Assembly (NCBI GenBank): GCA_028824555.1
Contig: JAPPDJ010000010.1
Coordinates: 1 to 35,616 of the forward strand
DNA: 35,616 nucleotides
From: Gammaproteobacteria bacterium
GTDB taxonomy: Bacteria; Pseudomonadota; Gammaproteobacteria; Pseudomonadales; Azotimanducaceae
Direction: 5' to 3'
Part shown: piece by piece, positions 1 to 6,777 of the stretch
Layout of the letters: each line of letters begins with the position of its first letter
Position numbering within the stretch: the first letter of the stretch is position 1
Notes under the pieces: model-generated
The model's input: the letters and a program-made list of their open reading frames with translations, nothing else
What the model was told of the DNA's origin: nothing
The model's database searches: none
Position numbers and translations under genes: made by a program

Positions 1-1310
1 CCGGCGTCGAAGTCGATGAGGAAGATTCGGCCGGGGCGCAGGCGTCCCTTCTCCACCACGGTGGCGGGGTCGATGTCCGCCACCACCCCGACCTCGGAGG
101 CCATGATGCACTTGTCGTCGCTGGTGATGTAATAGCGCGACGGACGCAGGCCGTTGCGGTCGAGCACGGCGCCGATGTAGGTGCCGTCGGTGAAGGCGAT
201 GGAGGCGGGGCCGTCCCACGGCTCCATCAGGCAGGAGTGGTATTCGTAGAAGTCGCGTCGCGCTGCCGGCATGGCTTCGTCCTGCTGCCACGCCTCGGGG
301 ATCATCATCAGCACGGCTTCCTGCAGCGTGCGGCCGGTCATCAGCAGGAATTCGAGCACGTTGTCGAAGGTGCCTGAATCGGAACAGTCTGGCTCCACCA
401 CGGGAAAGAGCTTGCCCAAATCGTCGCCGAAGAGGTCGCTTTCGGCCACGCCTTGGCGCGCGTTCATCCAGTTCTTGTTGCCGAGCAGGGTGTTGATCTC
501 GCCGTTGTGGCTCATGAACCGGTTCGGCTGGGCGCGGTCCCACGACGGAAAGGTATTGGTGGAAAAGCGCGAATGCACCATCGCGAGGTGGCTTTCGTAG
601 TCGGCTTCAGCGAGGTCGGGGTAGAAGGCAAAGAGCTGATGCGGCGTCAGCATTCCCTTGTAGATGATGACCTTGGCCGACAGGCTCACCATGTAGAAGA
701 GCAACCGCTCCTTCAGCGAAGCGTCGCCCCGCAGCCGGTGCGTGGCGTGCTTGCGAATGAGGTAAAGCCGGCGTTCGAGCGCATCGCCCTGGACGCCACC
801 GGCGGCGGCGATGAAGACCTGCTCCATGTGCGGCATGGCGGCTCGGGCGGCGTTGCCGATGTCGGCGCCGTCGGGGTCCGTCGGCAGCGGTCGCCAGCCG
901 ATGAGGGTTTGTCCGGCCGCCTCCGTTTCCTCGGCAATGACCCGCTTGCAATGCTCGCGCTCACGCTCGTCCCGCGGCAGGAAGACGATGCCAGCGCCGT
1001 AGGCGCCGGCTCCGGGCAGTTCGACGCCGAATTCCGCCTCTGCCACCCTCGCGAGGAACCGGTACGGCAGCCCGGTGAGAATCCCTGCCCCGTCGCCGGT
1101 GTTCTTCTCGTAGCCAAGCCCGCCCCGATGCACCATGCAGCAGTTCATGCCACCGGCACGCTCGATGATGTCCCGACTCGGCCGCCCCTTGATGTCGCAT
1201 ATGAAGCCAACGCCACAGGAGTCCTTCTCCAGGGCGGGGTCGTAGAGGCCACGAGGCTGCGGCAGTCCGAGGGTCAGCTCTTGGGCGAGATCTGTCGTGC
1301 GTTCCGGCAT
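1..1310 (-). CDS. gltB: Glutamate synthase (NADPH) large subunit, N-terminal part, cut by the window edge
   Basis: The reverse strand encodes the amidotransferase domain of the large glutamate synthase subunit, which turns glutamine plus 2-oxoglutarate into two glutamates in cytoplasmic ammonium assimilation. The ATG at 1310 follows an AGGA about seven bases upstream. Cys32 in the stretch KDSCGVGF is the expected catalytic nucleophile of a class II (Ntn) glutaminase, so residues 1–31 would be a cleaved propeptide as in known GltB proteins. Other family signatures are MVHRGG, NGEINTLLGN and EPWDGPASIAFTDG, in the correct order. About 436 codons are inside the window; the central, FMN and glutamate-synthase domains lie beyond base 1. 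It diverges from the S41 peptidase gene; the 178-bp space between them holds no gene and presumably the promoters. The identity is secure. Confidence 0.95.
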   Translation of the reverse strand, partial: MPERTTDLAQELTLGLPQPRGLYDPALEKDSCGVGFICDIKGRPSRDIIERAGGMNCCMVHRGGLGYEKNTGDGAGILTGLPYRFLARVAEAEFGVELPGAGAYGAGIVFLPRDEREREHCKRVIAEETEAAGQTLIGWRPLPTDPDGADIGNAARAAMPHMEQVFIAAAGGVQGDALERRLYLIRKHATHRLRGDASLKERLLFYMVSLSAKVIIYKGMLTPHQLFAFYPDLAEADYESHLAMVHSRFSTNTFPSWDRAQPNRFMSHNGEINTLLGNKNWMNARQGVAESDLFGDDLGKLFPVVEPDCSDSGTFDNVLEFLLMTGRTLQEAVLMMIPEAWQQDEAMPAARRDFYEYHSCLMEPWDGPASIAFTDGTYIGAVLDRNGLRPSRYYITSDDKCIMASEVGVVADIDPATVVEKGRLRPGRIFLIDFDA

Positions 1311-1488
1311 CCGGGTGTCCTAAGCGTTCGGTTCCTAAAGGCCCGATCCATTGGAACGGCCCCAGAACAATGCGCCTCTTGCGCGATGCCCAAACGCCTG
1401 ATTCCTCAACACGTAAAGGCAACCCACCGGGCGCACGCGAACGGCAAACCTTCGCAAAATCAAGCCAATCACGCAACCGCAGCGCGCT

Positions 1489-2679
1489 ATGATCGCTGAC
1501 ATGCGGCTTCAGCCCACCACTCTTGTCGGCATCGTCTTCAGCATGGTGGGCGGGGTTGTGCTCGGGGTTAGTTCGTTCTGGGCGTTGGACGAGTGGCTGG
1601 GCGTTGGTTCGGAGCATCGGCTGCTGCTGTCCGTGGTGGATCACGTAGATCGCAACTACGTCACCGACGTCTCCCGCGAGAAGCTGATGCACGATGCCAT
1701 CGCCGGGATGATGCGAGGGCTCGATGGCCATTCGGTGTTCCTGCACGAAGATCGCTTTGACGATCTGCATGAGGACACCACCGGTCGGTTCGGCGGCATC
1801 GGCATCGAAATCGCGCTCGTCGATGGCTACTTCACGGTGGTGAGGCCCATCGCCGACACTCCGGCGGCACGCGCTGGCGTTGCCGCTGGCGATCGCGTGA
1901 TCGAACTCAACCATGCCAGTCTCAAGGGCCGCACCTTGCGCGACATCGTCGCCTCGATGCGCGGCCGGCCCGGCACCGAAGTGCATCTGCGGGTGCGCAG
2001 GCCTGGCCAAGAGGAGCACATCGATTTCGACCTGGTACGTGCCGTGGTCGCCACCAACAGCGTGCGGGCGCGGCCCTTGGAGCCGGGCTTTGGCTACGTG
2101 CGCATCAGCAGGTTTCAAGACACCACCGAGGACGACCTCGCAGAGGCACTGGCGAGCCTTGAGACGGAGCCTCAAGGCCTCAGCGGCCTCGTGGTGGACC
2201 TGCGGGACAACCCTGGGGGGGTGCTGGGGGTCGCAGTGGATGTGGCGGATGCGTTTCTCGACAGCGGACTGATCGTCTACACCGAGAGCCGGGTCGCGAG
2301 CAACGAGCTGCGTCTCGAAGCCGGTGCGGGCGACCTTCTCGGCGGCGCGGCGATGGCGGTGCTCATCAACGGGCAGTCTGCGTCCGGTGCCGAGATTGTG
2401 GCCGGGGCGCTGCAGGACCACGGCCGCGCGGTGGTTGTTGGCGTGCGCAGCTACGGCAAGGGATCGGTGCAATCGGTGCTATCGCTCAAGAACCGCCGCG
2501 CCATCAAGCTGACCACCGCGCATTACTACACGCCGAGTGGGCGTGCCATCCAGTCATCGGGCATAGAGCCGGACATTGAGGTGAAGCCGGCTGCGGGGAT
2601 GGCGCGCACGGAGTATGAGGACCTGCTGATCCAAACAGCCTTGCAGGCGCTGCAAGGTGGGGGAGGGGCGGGGGCTTAA
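1489..2679 (+). CDS. S41 family C-terminal processing peptidase (CtpA-like)
   Basis: A 396-aa serine protease of the tail-specific/CtpA family, which trims exported proteins from their C-termini in the periplasm. The N-terminus has one hydrophobic segment (about residues 9–32) that should act as a signal peptide or anchor. A PDZ domain follows at about residues 90–175 (GIGIEI, AGVAAGDRVIELN). The catalytic domain then carries Ser299 in NGQSASGAEI and Lys324 in YGKGSVQ; the 25-residue spacing equals that of the family's Ser/Lys dyad. ATG 1501 (MRLQP...) is an alternative start 12 bases on and places Arg directly before the hydrophobic core; neither ATG has a clear Shine–Dalgarno. The stop lies 13 bp from that of hisA, so the two genes converge. 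An S41 peptidase near the his genes recalls Pseudomonas. Confidence 0.93.
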   Translation: MIADMRLQPTTLVGIVFSMVGGVVLGVSSFWALDEWLGVGSEHRLLLSVVDHVDRNYVTDVSREKLMHDAIAGMMRGLDGHSVFLHEDRFDDLHEDTTGRFGGIGIEIALVDGYFTVVRPIADTPAARAGVAAGDRVIELNHASLKGRTLRDIVASMRGRPGTEVHLRVRRPGQEEHIDFDLVRAVVATNSVRARPLEPGFGYVRISRFQDTTEDDLAEALASLETEPQGLSGLVVDLRDNPGGVLGVAVDVADAFLDSGLIVYTESRVASNELRLEAGAGDLLGGAAMAVLINGQSASGAEIVAGALQDHGRAVVVGVRSYGKGSVQSVLSLKNRRAIKLTTAHYYTPSGRAIQSSGIEPDIEVKPAAGMARTEYEDLLIQTALQALQGGGGAGA

Positions 2680-2692
2680 GGCAGCCTCCGGT

Positions 2693-3421
2693 TCATGCGT
2701 CGTCGAGAAGCGCTTGGCCGGCGGCGAAGTCCAGTGTGCCTTCGTAGAGGGCGGAACCGGAAATGGCGCCCAGGAGGCCATCTTTCATTGGTGCCAGGGC
2801 TGCGAGGTCGTCCAGGCTGCGGACACCGCCGGAGGCAACCACGGGCACCGATGCGGCGGCCAACATTCGCCTGGTGGCTGGCACGTTGACGCCGGTGAGC
2901 ATGCCATCGCGTGCGATGTCGGTGAAGACGATGGCGCGCAAGGGCAGACCGGCTACCTCCCGCGCGAGTTCATAGGCGTCAACGCCTGTGGTGGCATCCC
3001 AGCCTCGGGTGGCGGCGCGGCCGTCGCGGGCGTCGATGCCGAGGATGATGCGGTTCACAAAGGTGCCGGCCGCCTCGGCGAGAAGGTCGCGGTTCTCGAT
3101 GGCTGCGGTGCCGAGGATTGCCTGCTCAACACCCATGTCGAGACACGCACGCACCGCGTCGAGCGTGCGGATGCCGCCACCCAACTGCACCGGCACGCCG
3201 CCAGCGGCTTCGACGATGGCGGCCACGAGCGAACCGTTGACCGGCTCGCCAGCGAACGCGCCGTCGAGGTCCACGACATGGATGCGTCGGGCGCCGGCGT
3301 CGATCCAGCGCCGCGCCATCGCCGCCGGGTCGTCGGAGTAGATCGAGGCCGAGTCGGCAACCCCTTGCTTGAGCTGCACGCATTGACCGTCCTTGAGGTC
3401 GATGGCCGGAATCAGCAGCAC
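2693..3421 (-). CDS. hisA: Phosphoribosylformimino-5-aminoimidazole carboxamide ribotide isomerase
   Basis: A 242-aa (beta/alpha)8-barrel HisA, which catalyses the Amadori isomerisation of ProFAR to PRFAR in histidine biosynthesis. The first catalytic Asp is in IPAIDLKDG near the N-terminus, the second in GIDARDG mid-protein. Phosphate-binding loops are visible in VQLGGGIR and VVASGGVRS. The start codon is GTG (complement of 3419–3421). It lies three bases from the end of a short element with inverted terminal repeats, whose GGGG could serve as the ribosome-binding site. hisB lies upstream, but hisH, which normally sits between them in gammaproteobacteria, is absent, and so is the usual downstream hisF. 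PRFAR would therefore need an IGP synthase encoded elsewhere. Confidence 0.95.
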   Translation of the reverse strand: MLLIPAIDLKDGQCVQLKQGVADSASIYSDDPAAMARRWIDAGARRIHVVDLDGAFAGEPVNGSLVAAIVEAAGGVPVQLGGGIRTLDAVRACLDMGVEQAILGTAAIENRDLLAEAAGTFVNRIILGIDARDGRAATRGWDATTGVDAYELAREVAGLPLRAIVFTDIARDGMLTGVNVPATRRMLAAASVPVVASGGVRSLDDLAALAPMKDGLLGAISGSALYEGTLDFAAGQALLDDA

Positions 3422-3423
3422 GA

Positions 3424-3672
3424 GCTAGCCCCGGTTATCCATGAATGCGCGTAGCGAGGGCGACGAGACGCCGCTGTGGCTGGACGCGCACGCGTGCCAG
3501 GAGGCACGGCGTTCCGGAACCCGAAGGCATAGCTGCGCACTATGTTGAGGGGGCCGGAGCGAATGCGTCCGCAGGACGCACGAATGCGTCCGCAGGACGC
3601 ACGAGTACTTGCACAGCCTCAGCGAGTGTATCGTCGTCCGCAGTAGGGCATTCATGGGTAATCCGGGCTAAA
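3424..3672. mobile_element. Short element with about 25-bp terminal inverted repeats between hisB and hisA
   Basis: The left end (3424–3448, beginning GCTAGCCCCGG and ending CATGAATGC) and the right end (3648–3672, beginning GCATTCATGG and ending CCGGGCTAA) are inverted copies, matching at about 21 of 25 positions. The core termini begin with CCC and may be flanked by a 4-bp duplication, CTAG at 3425–3428 and CTAA at 3668–3671. The inside (about 200 bp) has no convincing gene but carries a pair of 21-bp hairpin repeats. The right end includes the hisB stop codon, and the left end stops three bases before the hisA start. This architecture fits a MITE or a collapsed insertion sequence; I could not assign a family. 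Confidence 0.55.
3560..3601. repeat. Two perfect 21-bp tandem repeats, each a hairpin
   Basis: The unit, CGAATGCG followed by TCCGCAGGACGCA, is present twice without a mismatch. Inside each unit TGCGTCC and GGACGCA are complementary around a GCA loop, so each copy can fold into a 7-bp stem. The third unit begins (CGAG) and then diverges. The repeats lie inside the inverted-repeat element between hisB and hisA. They could stall or terminate transcription between the two genes or be a binding site; nothing in the sequence decides this. Confidence 0.7.
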
Positions 3673-4264
3673 GCGACCCCTTGGTGGAGGGCGTGTCAGA
3701 CGTGCGGGGGTCCAGCGCGAGTGCCATCCTGAGGGCGCGACCGAACGCCTTGAAGATGGTCTCCGCCTGATGGTGGGCGTTGGTGCCCTTGAGATTGTCG
3801 ATGTGCAGTGTCACTTGCGCGTGGTTGACGAAGCCCTGGAAGAACTCGTGCAGCAGGTCCACGTCGAAGTCGCCTACCCGCGCGCGGGTGAAGTCCACCT
3901 TCCAATCGAGCCCGGGGCGTCCGGAGAAGTCCACCACTACCCGCGACAGCGCTTCGTCGAGCGGCACATAGGCGTGGCCGTAGCGCCAGATTCCGCGCTT
4001 GTCTTGGGCGGCTTCCGCCACCGCCTGGCCGAGCGTAATCCCCACGTCCTCCACAGTGTGGTGGGCATCCACCTCAAGGTCGCCCTTGGCCTCAATGGCG
4101 AGATCGAAACGACCGTGGCGCGCCACCTGATCGAGCATGTGCTCGAAGAACGGCAAACCCACGGCAAGCTGCGCCTGGCCGGTGCCATCGAGGTCCACGT
4201 CCACGCGAATGCGTGTTTCGAGCGTGTTGCGGCTGCGCGATGCCTTGCGATCGGGCGCGCTCAT
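3668..4264 (-). CDS. hisB: Imidazoleglycerol-phosphate dehydratase (monofunctional)
   Basis: A 198-aa IGP dehydratase that forms imidazole-acetol phosphate in histidine synthesis; it is a manganese enzyme forming 24-mers in known relatives. Metal-binding signatures are present: [24 protein letters not shown] and GTNAHHQAE. There is no N-terminal phosphatase domain, so it is the short form typical of Pseudomonas rather than the bifunctional enterobacterial form. The ATG at 4264 is preceded by AGGGA eight bases upstream and gives the usual family length; an upstream ATG at 4300 has no ribosome-binding site. The stop codon lies within the right terminal repeat of the element that separates it from hisA. 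Confidence 0.95.
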   Translation of the reverse strand: MSAPDRKASRSRNTLETRIRVDVDLDGTGQAQLAVGLPFFEHMLDQVARHGRFDLAIEAKGDLEVDAHHTVEDVGITLGQAVAEAAQDKRGIWRYGHAYVPLDEALSRVVVDFSGRPGLDWKVDFTRARVGDFDVDLLHEFFQGFVNHAQVTLHIDNLKGTNAHHQAETIFKAFGRALRMALALDPRTSDTPSTKGSL

Positions 4265-4321
4265 GGGTCGGTTCCCTTTGGGGCTAAGAGCATTGTTCAC
4301 GAATCGTAGCAGCCTGCCGGG

Positions 4322-4717
4322 CTACAGGCGGTCCAGCAGGCTGCCGTAGGGCAGGAAGCGGTTGTCGCTGACGGAGCGGATCCACGCGGTGAGTTCCTTT
4401 GGGTAGGCGTTGCGGGCGCGCAGGGCTCGCGCCATGAGGATTGCGGGCGACTTGGCGCCGCGTTCGCACCCCGGCAGGCGCATTTCGGCGAGCACCACCA
4501 CTCGGAGCCATTTCGCCAAGGCGGTCGATGGGGTGGCGTCCACCAGTGCTTGCCATTGGTCGAGATTGGCAGCCATCAGTTCGCGCAGGAGGACCGTGTC
4601 CTGTTCGTCCAAGTCCAGCGTGTCGTTTTGGGCCTCGGCGGCGCGTTCAAGTGCCTGAACATGGGCGGCGCCAAGTTGCTGCGGGGCAGGTTGCCAAGTG
4701 GCGACCTCGGATGTCAT
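4322..4717 (-). CDS. Conserved-looking protein of unknown function, 131 aa
   Basis: I do not recognise this protein. It has no signal peptide and no membrane segment, is predicted largely helical and mildly acidic at the N-terminus, and has a basic middle (MARALRARNAYPKELTAWIRSV). The last residues, FLPYGSLLDRL, look like a defined C-terminal motif. The ATG at 4717 has GAGG seven bases upstream, which argues for a real gene. It reads in the same direction as hisB, whose start is 58 bp downstream of its stop, and it diverges from mutY across 72 bp. A longer open frame upstream of this start runs antisense to mutY and is not credible. Function unknown. Confidence 0.7.
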   Translation of the reverse strand: MTSEVATWQPAPQQLGAAHVQALERAAEAQNDTLDLDEQDTVLLRELMAANLDQWQALVDATPSTALAKWLRVVVLAEMRLPGCERGAKSPAILMARALRARNAYPKELTAWIRSVSDNRFLPYGSLLDRL

Positions 4718-4789
4718 GCGTTTGCCTCGATTCGAAAAGCCGCCCGCGCACTTGCGCCAAGGCAGTCGATGCGGTGATGGTAGCGGGTC

Positions 4790-5866
4790 ATGGCGACGGA
4801 TGACGACTTTGCGAGGCGCGTGCTGGCGTGGTGGGACCGGCACGGGCGCAAGGACTTGCCCTGGCAACACCCACGCACGCCGTATCGGGTTTGGGTGTCC
4901 GAGGTGATGCTGCAGCAGACCCGTGCGGGCACCGTGGTGGCCTATTTCGAGCGCTTCATGGCCGCCTTCCCGACCGTTCACGATCTTGCGAATGCCGACC
5001 TCGACCATGTGCTGCACCTTTGGAGCGGCCTTGGCTACTACGCCCGCGCCCGCAATCTGCACGAGGCTGCTCGTCGGCTGGCCGAGCGGCCGGCGACCGA
5101 TCCATTCCCCCGCGACGTGGCTGGATGGATGGAGCTCCCCGGTATTGGCCGCTCCACCGCCGGTGCAGTCGTCGCGCAGGCGTTTGGCGAGCGCGCCAGC
5201 ATCCTCGATGCGAACGTCCGCCGGGTGCTTGCGCGCCATCACAAAGTCGCTGGTGCATCGTCGTCCTCGCACGCGCAAAGGACACTCTGGTGCTGGGCGG
5301 AACAACACACGCCGGTGCAACGTGTCGCGGACTACACCCAGGCCATCATGGACCTCGGCGCCACTGTGTGCCGCAGCACCAAGCCCATGTGCGATGCCTG
5401 TCCGGTGCAAGACACTTGCGCCGCCCATGCCACCGGCGAAGAGGCGCAGTTTCCGCACCGCTCCCCTCGCAAAAGCGCACGGCGGCTTGAACGGCGCCGG
5501 TTCTTCGTCATCACGGCTGGGGACCTCGTGCTGCTCGAGAAAAGGCCGGCGAATGGCGTCTGGGGCGGCCTGTGGTCGCCGCCTGAACGGCGCGAAGACG
5601 AACCGCTTGACGAATGCCTGCCGCGTCTCGGCGTCGAACTCGCAACCGTTGCCGAAACCACCCACGCCGCACCCTTCCGCCACGGCTTCAGCCATTACGA
5701 CCTCGACGTGCTGCCGGTGTATGTTCACTTGACGAGGTTGCCGGCCGAAGTGCGCGACGGCGTTTCCCTGCGCTGGGCAAGGCGAGACGACGCGCTTGGC
5801 CTGTCCGCCGTAGCCGTCAAGCTGATCACACCACCGCAGAGGAGCCTGTTGGAGACGAACCCATGA
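4790..5866 (+). CDS. mutY: A/G-specific adenine DNA glycosylase
   Basis: A 358-aa MutY, which removes adenine mispaired with 8-oxoguanine. The endonuclease III-like domain carries Glu38 in SEVMLQQT, a helix-hairpin-helix ([12 protein letters not shown]) and Asp140 in [11 protein letters not shown], the expected catalytic pair. The [4Fe-4S] cluster ligands are Cys194, Cys201, Cys204 and Cys210 (C-x6-C-x2-C-x5-C). The C-terminal part (from about residue 230) is the NUDIX-like 8-oxoG-recognition domain, with [14 protein letters not shown] and WGGLWSPPE. Its TGA overlaps the ATG of yggX (ATGA), so the two are probably translationally coupled, as in many gammaproteobacteria. The iron-sulfur cluster gives the pairing with the iron-trafficking protein a plausible rationale. 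Confidence 0.96.
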   Translation: MATDDDFARRVLAWWDRHGRKDLPWQHPRTPYRVWVSEVMLQQTRAGTVVAYFERFMAAFPTVHDLANADLDHVLHLWSGLGYYARARNLHEAARRLAERPATDPFPRDVAGWMELPGIGRSTAGAVVAQAFGERASILDANVRRVLARHHKVAGASSSSHAQRTLWCWAEQHTPVQRVADYTQAIMDLGATVCRSTKPMCDACPVQDTCAAHATGEEAQFPHRSPRKSARRLERRRFFVITAGDLVLLEKRPANGVWGGLWSPPERREDEPLDECLPRLGVELATVAETTHAAPFRHGFSHYDLDVLPVYVHLTRLPAEVRDGVSLRWARRDDALGLSAVAVKLITPPQRSLLETNP

Positions 5867-6222
5867 GCCGCTCAGTCCATTGCCGCAAATACGGTCGAGA
5901 ACTGCCGGGCCTCGCCGCCCCGCCGATGCCGGGCAAGGCCGGACAGGACATCTTCGAGCACGTCTCAGCCCAGGCTTGGAGTGAATGGCAGGCGCTGCAA
6001 ACGATGCTCATCAACGAGCATCACCTGTCGCTTATGGACCCCGAGGCGAGGAAATTCCTGAGCGAACAGATGGGCAAGTTCCTCGCCGGCGAGGACTACG
6101 AGAAACCCGCCGGCTACGTTCCGCCGGAGCCCTCAGCCGGTGGGGAGCCTTCAGCCAATGAGGAGCCTTCAGCCGGTGAGGAGCCCTCAGCCGGTGAGGA
6201 GCCTTCAGCCGGCAAAGAGTAG
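5863..6222 (+). CDS. yggX: Fe(2+)-trafficking protein YggX with a repeat-encoded C-terminal tail
   Basis: The first about 88 residues are a normal Ygg[18 protein letters not shown] at the N-terminus with its single conserved Cys, then [15 protein letters not shown] and a C-terminal [18 protein letters not shown]. The family protects iron-sulfur proteins from oxidation and supports cytoplasmic iron supply. Normal YggX proteins end near residue 90. This one continues with five six-residue units of the type EPSAGE, made by an 18-bp tandem repeat, to reach 119 aa. The tail is acidic and probably disordered. It starts by ATGA overlap with mutY. The last 109 bp overlap yqgF on the other strand, and the same repeat encodes that protein's tail. 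Confidence 0.93.
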   Translation: MSRSVHCRKYGRELPGLAAPPMPGKAGQDIFEHVSAQAWSEWQALQTMLINEHHLSLMDPEARKFLSEQMGKFLAGEDYEKPAGYVPPEPSAGGEPSANEEPSAGEEPSAGEEPSAGKE

Positions 6223-6605
6223 CCGCCTGAGCCCAGCCAGGTCTCGCCGATGATGCGGGCGGCCGCGGCGTGGCTGGCTTCCTTGGTGGCGCCTTCTGTC
6301 TCAGCTTCGAACGTGGACAGGCGCTCGTCGGCGTATTCGACGGGGATGGCGTAGTGGGCGGCTAGGCGGCGGCCGAATCGACGCGCGGCGGCAGACATGT
6401 CGCTCTCGGTGCCGTCCATGTTGAGGGGTAGCCCCACGACGGCACGTTCAGGGCGCCACTCCGAGAAGACTCGATCCAAGGCGTCCCATTGTGGCTGGCC
6501 GTCGTTGGCGCGGATTCGCGTGAGTCCGTTGGCGGTGCCGACGCGAGGTTCGACGGTGGCGATGCCAATGTGCTTGAGGCCGAAGTCGAAGGCTAGGACG
6601 GTCAT
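6114..6605 (-). CDS. ruvX: Putative pre-16S rRNA nuclease YqgF/RuvX with a repeat-encoded tail
   Basis: A YqgF/RuvX RNase H-fold protein thought to process the 5' end of 16S rRNA. The acidic active-site motif opens the protein ([12 protein letters not shown]), followed by [25 protein letters not shown] and a C-terminal helix ending [10 protein letters not shown] near residue 130. The remaining about 30 residues are PAEGSS-type repeats encoded antisense to the YggX tail, giving 163 aa against the usual 135–150. ATG 6605 begins the family's normal N-terminus; the open frame further upstream is REPIN sequence and was not used. It follows algH in the same direction, the Pseudomonas order, but a 172-bp gap filled by a repeat element separates them. 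Confidence 0.93.
   Translation of the reverse strand: MTVLAFDFGLKHIGIATVEPRVGTANGLTRIRANDGQPQWDALDRVFSEWRPERAVVGLPLNMDGTESDMSAAARRFGRRLAAHYAIPVEYADERLSTFEAETEGATKEASHAAAARIIGETWLGSGGYSLPAEGSSPAEGSSPAEGSSLAEGSPPAEGSGGT
6127..6219. repeat. 18-bp tandem repeat (five units) coding on both strands
   Basis: Five units begin at 6127, 6145, 6163, 6181 and 6199, with the consensus GAGCCTTCAGCCGGTGAG; a sixth unit is cut after GAG by the yggX stop. Differences between units are few (CCT/CCC and one AAT for GGT). On the plus strand the units read E-P-S-A-G-E in YggX; on the minus strand, in a frame that avoids the antisense TGA, they read P-A-E-G-S-S in YqgF. Because the unit is 18 bp, gain or loss of a unit keeps both frames open. 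Confidence 0.92.
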
Positions 6606-6621
6606 GGCAGCAGAACGGACC

Positions 6622-6737
6622 CTTGGAGGGAAGGCATCCTGCCCTCCCTGTGCGCCATGGGGCGCGTCCTTCCATGTATCCGCGCCGAGGCAAGCGCGCT
6701 GACGCGCGCAGGGAAGGCAGGATGCCTTCCCTCCAAG
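6622..6737. repeat. REPIN-like element, family A, between algH and yqgF
   Basis: A roughly 116-bp element. Its ends are two palindromic sequences in inverted orientation: 6625–6649 (GGAGGGAAGGCATCCTG...) and 6710–6734 (AGGGAAGGCAGGATGCC...). Between them is a GC-rich linker with GCGCC/GGCGCG and GAGGCAAGCGCGC. A second copy with homologous ends and linker, in opposite orientation, is at 16504–16615, and a half copy is at 34938–34962. The linker homology shows that the whole element is the repeated unit, not just the ends. Confidence 0.8.
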
Positions 6738-6777
6738 GGCCCCGCCCTCGTTCGCCTCCCCGTAGGGAAAGGGCGAC

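Noticed and set aside
453-1499. Long open frame on the plus strand opposite gltB
   Set aside because: It is antisense to a clearly coding gltB N-terminus with catalytic Cys and family motifs; GC-rich third positions keep the opposite strand open. The encoded sequence resembles no family.
961-2472. 503-codon open frame on the minus strand
   Set aside because: It runs antisense to the S41 peptidase and then through the intergenic region into gltB in another frame; both overlapped genes have strong family evidence.
3425-3655. Open frames within the hisB–hisA element (both strands) as a remnant of hisH or a small gene
   Set aside because: The translations are made of the repeats (RTHSCVLRTHS-type) and show no glutaminase motif such as a PGVGA- or GICLG-like segment.
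3605-3672. Assigning the inverted-repeat element to a named IS family
   Set aside because: The ends (CCC..GGATTACCCATGAATGC type) and a possible 4-bp duplication are suggestive, but without a transposase or a database comparison a family name would be a guess.
4718-5728. Upstream extension of the 131-aa gene on the minus strand
   Set aside because: The extension is antisense to mutY; only the part after ATG 4717, with its own ribosome-binding site, lies outside mutY.
6127-6219. Tandem repeats as a CRISPR array
   Set aside because: Units are 18 bp, directly adjacent with no spacers, and lie in coding sequence.
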